Assembly: GCA_903840265.1 (NCBI GenBank)
Contig: CAIMFH010000102.1
Coordinates: 1-39,159 of the forward strand
Length of the DNA stretch: 39,159 nt
Source of the DNA: an uncultured Schlesneria sp.
GTDB taxonomy: Bacteria > Planctomycetota > Planctomycetia > Planctomycetales > Planctomycetaceae
Direction of reading: 5' to 3'
This document shows positions 33,117-39,159 of the stretch, one piece after another (the stretch's first letter is position 1; every line of letters begins with the position of its first letter). The translations under genes and the position numbers were made by a program. Under the pieces are notes generated by a model. It did no database searches. It saw nothing but the letters and a program-made list of their open reading frames with translations, and had not been told where the DNA came from.

Positions 33117-36100
33117 ATGGCGGTTCTCCGACACTCGATCTTGTTTCTCGACAGCACGGACGTGACCTTGGCTAAGAAGTCGACTCGAAAATCTACCGCC
33201 GCCGCCCTGGCCGAAGTGACGACCGATCCAATTCCAAGCGTAGCCGTTTCGCCGGAGGCGATCGAAGCGGAAACGCAGGCGATTGGCCGCTATGTCTGGG
33301 ATCATCTTTCTCGACGGCAACCCTCCATCTTTGAACGCCGTTGGTGGGATGAACGCATTCTGGGCGCGGCGATGTCCGACGAATCGCTCAAAGTGCAGAT
33401 GTTTCGCTTCGTCGACGTTCTGCCGCGACTGAGAACTCATCGCGAAGTGACACGGCACCTGCAGGAATATTTCCAGGAAGCGAAAGAGCATCTTCCCTGG
33501 GCCGTGGAAATGGTCCGATTCGGCGTCGAACATCTCTCGCCCGACTCGGTTCTGTCGCGAGCACTGGCATACAACGCTCGGGCGAACGCGACGCGAATGG
33601 CGAAGCGATTCATCGCCGGATCCAATGTTGATGAAGTTTTGGCATCCGTGACGACTCTGCGAAAGCAAGGTTTCGCCTTTACACTGGATCTGCTCGGTGA
33701 AGCGGTCATCAGCGAGACCGAGGCCGAAGCCTACCAGCAGTCATACCTGGATTTGATTGATGGCATCGCCCCGGCCGTGAATGCCTGGCCGCAGCACGAG
33801 CGGATCGACTGCGATAATGACGGCCATCTACCGCGCGTGAATGTGTCGATCAAATTGTCGGCCCTAGTGAGTCACTTCCGACCTGCCGATGCCGAGGGAA
33901 CTTCTGAAGCGGTCAAGCAGCGATTGCGACCGCTGCTGCGTAAGGCACGTGAGAACCATGCCTATGTCCATTTCGACATGGAGCAGTATGCATACAAAGA
34001 CCTGACGCTCGAGATCTTCAAGCAGACGTTGCTCGAAGAGGAATTCCGTGATTGGCCGGATGTCGGCATCGTGATTCAAGCGTATCTACCCGATTCAGAA
34101 CGCGATCTGGGCCAATTGCTGCAATGGTCAAAAGAACGTGGCACGTCGGTCTGGGTGCGACTCGTGAAGGGGGCCTACTGGGACTACGAAACAGTTGTCT
34201 CGGCGGGCCGCAACTGGCCTGTTCCCGTGTTCGAACAGAAGTGGCAATCGGACGAAAATTATGAACGGCTGACGTTGCTGCTCCTGCAGAACTACACGCT
34301 GCTGCGTCCCGCATTCGGTAGCCACAACTTGCGCAGCCTGTCGCATGCGCTGGCTTGCGCCAAGTTGTTGAATGTGCCGACAGGAGCCTACGAGCTGCAG
34401 ATGCTGTACGGCATGGCTGAAGACCATGCGCGAGCCTTCAGCGAGATGGGACATCGAGTCCGCATCTACACTCCGTTCGGTCAATTGATGCCGGGGATGG
34501 CTTACCTGGTCCGGCGACTGCTCGAAAACACCTCTAACGATTCCTTCCTGCGACACAGTTACGACGAGAACGCGAAGATCGAGGATCTGCTGATGAAACC
34601 AACCACCGTCGCTTCGAAGATGCCCGCGAAACGCAAGGCCCCCGCTCCCGAGTTCCTGAATGAGCCGACTGCCGACTTCAGCCGCGAGGAAATCCGCGAG
34701 TTGATGCTGGATGCTCTCGGCAAGGTCAACGATGAGTTGGGGGAAGACTATGCGATCGTGATCGGTGGCAAGTCGATTCACGCTCGACCAATGATGGTGA
34801 CTCATAATCCGTCGCAGAAAGACCAGGTGATCGGTCGGATCGCTTCGGCAACAACAGATGACGTTGAAGCGGCGATTGAGGCGGCTCGACGAGCGTTCCC
34901 GCAATGGTCGAAGACGGAAGTCCAGTATCGAGCAGAATACCTCGAACTGATCGCTCGCGAACTTCGCGAACGCCGCTACGAATTGGCGGCGTGGCAAGTT
35001 TACGAATGTGGCAAGCCGTGGGTCGAAGCCGACGCTGATGTCTGCGAAGCGATCGACTTCTGCAACTACTACGCTCAACAGATGCGGCAACTGGATGATC
35101 CCCAGCGATTCGATCTGCCAGGCGAAGAGAATCAATACTTCTATCGCCCGCGCGGTGTCGTCGCAGTGATCGCCCCGTGGAACTTCCCGCTGGCGATCCT
35201 GTGCGGCATGACTACCGCCGCACTGGTTTCTGGTAACACCGTGATTATGAAACCGGCCGAACAATCTTCGGTCGTCGGTGCCAAGTTCATGGAAGTGATC
35301 CTGGCGGCCGGGTTGCCAGACGGCGTCGTCAACTTCTTGCCGGGAATCGGCGAAGAAATGGGACCGACGCTGGTCGGCAGTCCTGATGTCGACGTGATCG
35401 CGTTCACCGGCTCACGACAGGTGGGACTGGCCATCAATGAACAGGCCTCTTCAACGCATGGATCACAAGGAAGCGTGAAGCACGTTATCGCCGAGATGGG
35501 TGGCAAGAACGCTATTATCGTCGACAGCGATGCCGACCTGGACGAAGCGGTTGTGGGTGTGATTCAGAGTGCCTTCAGTTACGCAGGACAAAAGTGCTCG
35601 GCCTGTTCGCGCGTGATCGTCGTGGGCGATGCCTATGACGAGTTCTTGACGCGGTTGACCGATGCAACTCGCTCGCTGAAGCTGGGGCCTGCCGAATTGC
35701 CATCGTCGGACATCGGCCCCGTCATCGACGAAGATTCGGCAACACGAATCCTGCGTTACATCGAGCAAGCCGAGTCGATGGAAGAATGCCAACTGGTCCT
35801 GGGCGGGATCGATCCCAAGCTGGCATCACAGGGCTATTTCATCAGCCCACACATCTTCGCCAACGTCTCACCGGACTCCGCGATTGCGCAGGAAGAGATC
35901 TTTGGACCCGTCCTGATCGTCTTCCGGGCTCGTGACTTCAGCGAAGCACTCACCATTGCTAACGGTACCGATTACGCATTGACCGGTGGCTGCTACAGCC
36001 GCAGTCCCGCCAACCTGAAGCGGGCTCGCAATGAGTTCATCGTCGGCAACTTGTACCTGAATCGCGCGATCACGGGTGCGTTGGTGGCTCGCCAGCCCTT

Positions 36101-36230
36101 CGGCGGCTTCAAACTGAGCGGGATCGGCAGCAAGGCCGGCGGCCCGGACTACCTGAAGCACTTCCTGATCCCGATCAACATCACCGAGAACACTCTTCGT
36201 CGGGGATTTGCGCCGCAAGCGGAAGAGTGA
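33117..36230 (+). CDS. putA: Bifunctional proline dehydrogenase/P5C dehydrogenase
   Basis: This 1037-residue enzyme converts proline to glutamate in two steps. The FAD-dependent proline dehydrogenase barrel spans about residues 120-480 (GFAFTLDLLGEAVISE, VNVSIKLSALVSHF, AYVHFDMEQYAYKDLT, GIVIQAYLPDSERD, VWVRLVKGAYWDYE, RPAFGSHNLRSLSHAL). The aldehyde dehydrogenase part spans about 530-1020 (VVAVIAPWNFPLAI, GNTVIMKPAEQSS, FTGSRQVGLAI, AEMGGKNAIIV, the catalytic Cys in YAGQKCSACSR, EEIFGPVL, RQPFGGFKLSGIG). There is no N-terminal ribbon-helix-helix DNA-binding domain, so it is not an autorepressing trifunctional PutA. The start ATG has no clear ribosome site. It is convergent with the barrel gene, 34 bases apart and without a visible terminator. 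Confidence 0.95.
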   Translation: MAVLRHSILFLDSTDVTLAKKSTRKSTAAALAEVTTDPIPSVAVSPEAIEAETQAIGRYVWDHLSRRQPSIFERRWWDERILGAAMSDESLKVQMFRFVDVLPRLRTHREVTRHLQEYFQEAKEHLPWAVEMVRFGVEHLSPDSVLSRALAYNARANATRMAKRFIAGSNVDEVLASVTTLRKQGFAFTLDLLGEAVISETEAEAYQQSYLDLIDGIAPAVNAWPQHERIDCDNDGHLPRVNVSIKLSALVSHFRPADAEGTSEAVKQRLRPLLRKARENHAYVHFDMEQYAYKDLTLEIFKQTLLEEEFRDWPDVGIVIQAYLPDSERDLGQLLQWSKERGTSVWVRLVKGAYWDYETVVSAGRNWPVPVFEQKWQSDENYERLTLLLLQNYTLLRPAFGSHNLRSLSHALACAKLLNVPTGAYELQMLYGMAEDHARAFSEMGHRVRIYTPFGQLMPGMAYLVRRLLENTSNDSFLRHSYDENAKIEDLLMKPTTVASKMPAKRKAPAPEFLNEPTADFSREEIRELMLDALGKVNDELGEDYAIVIGGKSIHARPMMVTHNPSQKDQVIGRIASATTDDVEAAIEAARRAFPQWSKTEVQYRAEYLELIARELRERRYELAAWQVYECGKPWVEADADVCEAIDFCNYYAQQMRQLDDPQRFDLPGEENQYFYRPRGVVAVIAPWNFPLAILCGMTTAALVSGNTVIMKPAEQSSVVGAKFMEVILAAGLPDGVVNFLPGIGEEMGPTLVGSPDVDVIAFTGSRQVGLAINEQASSTHGSQGSVKHVIAEMGGKNAIIVDSDADLDEAVVGVIQSAFSYAGQKCSACSRVIVVGDAYDEFLTRLTDATRSLKLGPAELPSSDIGPVIDEDSATRILRYIEQAESMEECQLVLGGIDPKLASQGYFISPHIFANVSPDSAIAQEEIFGPVLIVFRARDFSEALTIANGTDYALTGGCYSRSPANLKRARNEFIVGNLYLNRAITGALVARQPFGGFKLSGIGSKAGGPDYLKHFLIPINITENTLRRGFAPQAEE

Positions 36231-36264
36231 TCGAGAAGATCGGCACCACTCGAATTTGATGAAA

Positions 36265-37302
36265 TCAGTACGACAACCCCGCACGGAGCATCATTGTTCC
36301 GCCGGGCGTAAACGTCGTGGGATCGTTGGTGAACGAGACTTGGCGAGACATCACGTAGCCCGCTTCGATACGGCCAGCGAAACCACCGGGGACTTTCGCC
36401 TCGTAGCCGGCGATGATGCGATTGTCTTTGTAGATGAACGTGTCTTGGGCTCCGTTTGATTGTTGGATCGCCCACGTGTTACCACCGAAGATTTCGACTC
36501 CGAAGTACCCCCAGTGTTCGCATGACCCGGTCATTGCGAATCGTCTCATCACACGGGGACGCGGGATCAGCAGTTCCAGCTTGTAGTCATCGCTAGGGGT
36601 ATAAATCAGCCCCGCCACGGGCATCGCCGGCAAGTTCTTACGGCCGAGGTAGAGGACGCCGAACGAGTACTTAAACTGCGGGTTGACCTCTTTGATGAAG
36701 ATGGCTCGGCCTGTCACGCGAAACCCATCCCCGACCGATCCACTGAGGTCAGAGAACAAACCTCCCCCTGCCCCGAGATCGACGGCCCAAGTTTCTCGTA
36801 ACGGAATCAGGCAACGCACTTCAGCCGTAAAGTTGTAGAGCTGACTCGGCACGTTGATCGATGCCGGCGCGGTAATCATCGTCGTTCCGCCACCCAGCAC
36901 CAACCTCAGCGGCGATCCCTTGATGAAGACCGGGATGATCAGCGTCGATCGAAGATCCACATCGCTGACAGCAAACCCATCGACCGGTGCCAACCGCGTT
37001 GCAGTGACGGCGGTGTCATAGATCATGCGGCGGGGAGCCGCGGTCAATGGAGCCGTTCCACTGCCCTCTTCGGGATCAGCAAATACTTCAATTGGATTTG
37101 CTGGTTCGAACCAGTTGTCTGCTCTCCAATCGTCCGCAGGGTTCTCACCATCCAACGGCCCAGAGATCGTGGCGGGCGTTACGAACTGATCGCGCGTAGA
37201 TTCCTCGTCGAATGCAGGCTGTAACGGCTCAGTCCGTCCAGCGACAGCCGAAGCAGCGACTGACAACACGACAGCCAGCGCGAGACAAACCAACTTGGTC
37301 AT
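36265..37302 (-). CDS. Outer-membrane beta-barrel protein, DUF6268-like
   Basis: This 345-residue protein has a signal peptide (MTKLVCLALAVVLSVAASAVAG). A disordered acidic region runs to about residue 90, then alternating strands are typical of a porin-like barrel: LRSTLIIPVFIKGSPLRLVL, SQLYNFTAEVRCLIPL, TWAVDLGAGGGLFSD, FRVTGRAIFIKEVN, YKLELLIPRPRVMRR, GYFGVEIFGGNTW. It ends in MMLRAGLSY, an aromatic C-terminal residue as expected for outer-membrane insertion. I recognise it as the DUF6268 type. The frame extends to a GTG at 37323; the ATG at 37302 directly precedes the signal peptide. Confidence 0.85.
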   Translation of the reverse strand: MTKLVCLALAVVLSVAASAVAGRTEPLQPAFDEESTRDQFVTPATISGPLDGENPADDWRADNWFEPANPIEVFADPEEGSGTAPLTAAPRRMIYDTAVTATRLAPVDGFAVSDVDLRSTLIIPVFIKGSPLRLVLGGGTTMITAPASINVPSQLYNFTAEVRCLIPLRETWAVDLGAGGGLFSDLSGSVGDGFRVTGRAIFIKEVNPQFKYSFGVLYLGRKNLPAMPVAGLIYTPSDDYKLELLIPRPRVMRRFAMTGSCEHWGYFGVEIFGGNTWAIQQSNGAQDTFIYKDNRIIAGYEAKVPGGFAGRIEAGYVMSRQVSFTNDPTTFTPGGTMMLRAGLSY

Positions 37303-37612
37303 GGCGTTCGCCGGAGGGGACACGGAAACAGAGACGCAGTTTTCCGAAGTTTCGGCCCCTCACGAAGCGGATATCCACTATTACCCATCCGAGCCGCACA
37401 GCTTGCCAGCTGGCCAGAAAGGTCGTTGCCGTGACGCCCAAACATCGGCAGCTTCTGCCACAACATGTCGATCAGCGAAACTTGTTCGACGGATTAACGG
37501 CCCACGAGTCATGTGGCGGCAACTAGTTCAACGGAACGAAAGCGCCTCGGCAAGCATTGAGCAGAACTGTGCTCGATGCTGCCGAGGCCATCGATTGAAT
37601 TGCTCGTGAAGC
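37303..37612. other. Intergenic region with terminator, 310 bases
   Basis: It holds the terminator at 37535-37588 for the sigma factor gene and the promoter region of the barrel gene. No other feature was seen. Confidence 0.55.
37535..37588 (-). terminator. Strong terminator after the sigma factor gene
   Basis: GCCTCGGCA (37544-37552) pairs with TGCCGAGGC (37580-37588), and inside it GCATTGAGCA pairs with TGCTCGATGC with one wobble, giving a stem of about 19 bp with one bulged base and loop GAACTG. On the minus strand GCTTTCGTTC follows. It begins 25 bases after the stop codon. Confidence 0.75.
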
Positions 37613-39159
37613 TTACTCGTTATCCTCGTCCTCCGGCACGGTGGCGCGCAACGCACGGACAACGTCGCGAGATTCAGAGAGGCGTATCATAACATCGCTT
37701 CCGGGCTTTAAATCAGCCAGCTTGACGAGCTTGCCATCCACGGTCATCGAGCTGTCGGCTGAAATCTTCAGGCTCAATTCCATCGCCAACTCATCGTCAT
37801 CTTCGACTCGAACCCGGATCGTTTCACCGGAAACGTCGACTGACACAAGCTGGGCTGAGATCATCAGCTCGGAATCTCCGTCAGCCTCGATCGCGTTGAC
37901 GACTTTCCCATTGCCCGACATTTCCAGTGGCACGCGCATACCGGGACGCAAGTCGTTACGGTTTGCAGGAAGACCGCCAATGCGCAGGATAGCATCCTTT
38001 GCCAATTGCACTTCCTCGGCCTTCGGGGCGGGTTGGTCATCTTCACCGTCATCGTCGACCACAGGCACAACGGTCATTGCTCCAGAAGGAGCGATGGATT
38101 GGATCGCGACTTCGCGTTGTGTACCAAGCAGATGAACTTCGTTAACCGTGCGGTGATCATCGCCGAGATGAACTGAGACGTACTGCCCTTCACTGACATC
38201 TTGAAATGATGCGGATTCAAACGCGATCCAGACTTTCGCACTGGCGGCCACATCCAGACTGAGCACGGTATTGAATTCGTCCAACTTCACAGTGATCGTT
38301 TGAGGACGCCCTTGATTCAGGGCAACAACGTGGCCGCGAAGTCCCTTTTCAAACCGTTGCGGGTTGTCTTGAAGCATTCCGAGCGCAATACCACCGACAG
38401 TCAGCAACGATACCAGGCAGATTGCCATGCCTTTCAGTTTTTCCAGACCCATCATCTTAAGAACTCCTTGTGCTAATATGGCGGGGGTCGAAAGACTTCC
38501 CGCGGCCAATGTTCCCGGCACAAACGTGATTGCGGCTTGTGCCGTTGCAGATGTGGTCGTCGTCAAAGCAGCATGCGACAAGGATGGAATCAGCCAGGTC
38601 GAGACCAGCGCTGCCGACAGAGTCACCCCTCGCCTTAGTAACCGGGCTCGAAGCTGTTCTCGTCCGCGTTCTAATCGATCCTTGACGACAGCCAGGCTAA
38701 TTCCTAGCCGAGCGGCAATCTCGTCCCGACTCAACCCTTCCAACTGGCTGAGCAAAACTACTTCGCGAAAACGAGGTGACAGCCGTTCGAGTTCGTCGTC
38801 CAGGATCTCTGCCAATTCCCTCACTGAGGCTTGTTCACAGGCACTTGCTTCAGCCACAGTTGCCTGGGCCGTGGCTGCCTGATCTTCGATTTGCTTGCGA
38901 CGAAGAGTCATCGATCTCAGCTTAAGAGACGTGCGGCGAGCCGTTTGATACAGCCATCCCGCAAGGGAATCTTCCCAAGTCAGTGATCTTGCTCGACGAG
39001 CGAGCACGAAGAAAGTGGCCTGAAAAGCGTCTTCCACGTCGCTAGGGGTGATTAACACTCGTTGGCAGGCACTGATAACCAACCCCGTGTGTCTCTGCAC
39101 CAGCGCCGCAAAAGCAGCTTGATCGCCGTCAACAAACCTTGCGATAAGTTCGCGATCAG
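37613..39159 (-). CDS. ECF-type sigma factor with membrane-anchored C-terminal extension, 5' end cut
   Basis: The frame is open to the window edge, so the first residues are missing; about 515 codons are visible. The start shows a sigma-2 region (DRELIARFVDGDQAAFAALV, then the SDVEDAFQATFFVLARRA block and GWLYQTARRTSLKLR) and a sigma-4 helix-turn-helix (LSPRFREVVLLSQLEGLSRD, EIAARLGISLAVVKDRLERG). A Ser/Thr/Ala-rich hydrophobic stretch and a clear membrane helix (GMAICLVSLLTVGGIALGML) follow. About 240 residues then hold three related segments of the form D-x-L/V-x-x-G-x-x-V...V-V-x-A. Sigma factors of this plan are known in planctomycetes and are thought to carry their own regulatory domain. 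The signal sensed is unknown. Confidence 0.9.
   Translation of the reverse strand, partial: DRELIARFVDGDQAAFAALVQRHTGLVISACQRVLITPSDVEDAFQATFFVLARRARSLTWEDSLAGWLYQTARRTSLKLRSMTLRRKQIEDQAATAQATVAEASACEQASVRELAEILDDELERLSPRFREVVLLSQLEGLSRDEIAARLGISLAVVKDRLERGREQLRARLLRRGVTLSAALVSTWLIPSLSHAALTTTTSATAQAAITFVPGTLAAGSLSTPAILAQGVLKMMGLEKLKGMAICLVSLLTVGGIALGMLQDNPQRFEKGLRGHVVALNQGRPQTITVKLDEFNTVLSLDVAASAKVWIAFESASFQDVSEGQYVSVHLGDDHRTVNEVHLLGTQREVAIQSIAPSGAMTVVPVVDDDGEDDQPAPKAEEVQLAKDAILRIGGLPANRNDLRPGMRVPLEMSGNGKVVNAIEADGDSELMISAQLVSVDVSGETIRVRVEDDDELAMELSLKISADSSMTVDGKLVKLADLKPGSDVMIRLSESRDVVRALRATVPEDEDNE

Noticed and set aside
34128-35264. 378-codon minus-strand frame opposite the putA gene
   Set aside because: Antisense shadow; the plus strand encodes a complete enzyme.

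Overview
The window looks like chromosomal DNA from a planctomycete (phylum Planctomycetota). This is inferred from protein style, not from a marker-gene search. The clues are a PQQ-propeller protein with the DWPGFRGPNR-type entry motif, a formylglycine-enzyme-like domain fused to leucine-rich repeats, a DUF6268-type outer-membrane barrel, an ECF sigma factor with a membrane-anchored extension, a tRNA-Ile/tRNA-Ala pair with no rRNA genes beside it, and loosely packed genes separated by many palindromic repeats.

Layout. 1-1.9 kb: the tail of an STN-like Gly/Met-rich protein and two tiny secreted proteins, each followed by a terminator hairpin. 2.8-5.5 kb: a membrane-anchored PQQ-like propeller protein and, convergent to it, a complete XerC/XerD-type recombinase with dispersed repeats on both sides. 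5.7-8.7 kb: a small conserved protein, a TIGR00300 (LOR/SDH, ornithine cyclodeaminase-like) protein and a divergent Gfo/Idh/MocA-like protein without the usual catalytic lysine. 8.9-9.1 kb: tRNA-Ile(GAU) and tRNA-Ala(UGC). 9.2-13.6 kb: a 990-aa FGE-like/LRR protein and a TPR lipoprotein. 13.8-17.5 kb: a YceI-like lipoprotein, a polytopic membrane protein and an MFS transporter, separated by two inverted pairs of REP-like palindromes. 17.5-19.3 kb: gene-poor, with one small acidic protein. 19.3-21.8 kb: infC-rpmI-rplT followed, after a terminator, by pheS. 22.1-24.9 kb: greA, proA and fliM on one strand. 25.1-28.7 kb: a three-gene cluster that looks like sugar metabolism (cupin/PMI-like isomerase, xylose-isomerase-like TIM barrel, Gfo/Idh/MocA oxidoreductase) with intrinsic terminators. 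29.1-32.1 kb: argC, a Uma2-family gene, argJ and a small acidic ORF. 32.2-37.3 kb: a small secreted protein, a fused PutA-type proline dehydrogenase/P5C dehydrogenase and an outer-membrane barrel. 37.6 kb to the end: the sigma factor, cut by the window edge.

How the genes may work together. Translation genes (infC, rpmI, rplT, pheS, tRNAs) and amino-acid genes of the glutamate/ornithine/proline/arginine node (TIGR00300 protein, proA, argC, argJ, putA) dominate the recognisable metabolism, but they lie in separate transcription units. The sugar cluster is the best candidate for a coherent catabolic unit. I found no phage module, CRISPR array, toxin-antitoxin pair I would defend, or biosynthetic cluster. 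The most distinctive signals are the families of inverted, paired palindromes between genes, the triplicated LRR module, the sigma factor with a tripled C-terminal motif, and an infC gene that appears to start at a rare ATC codon.
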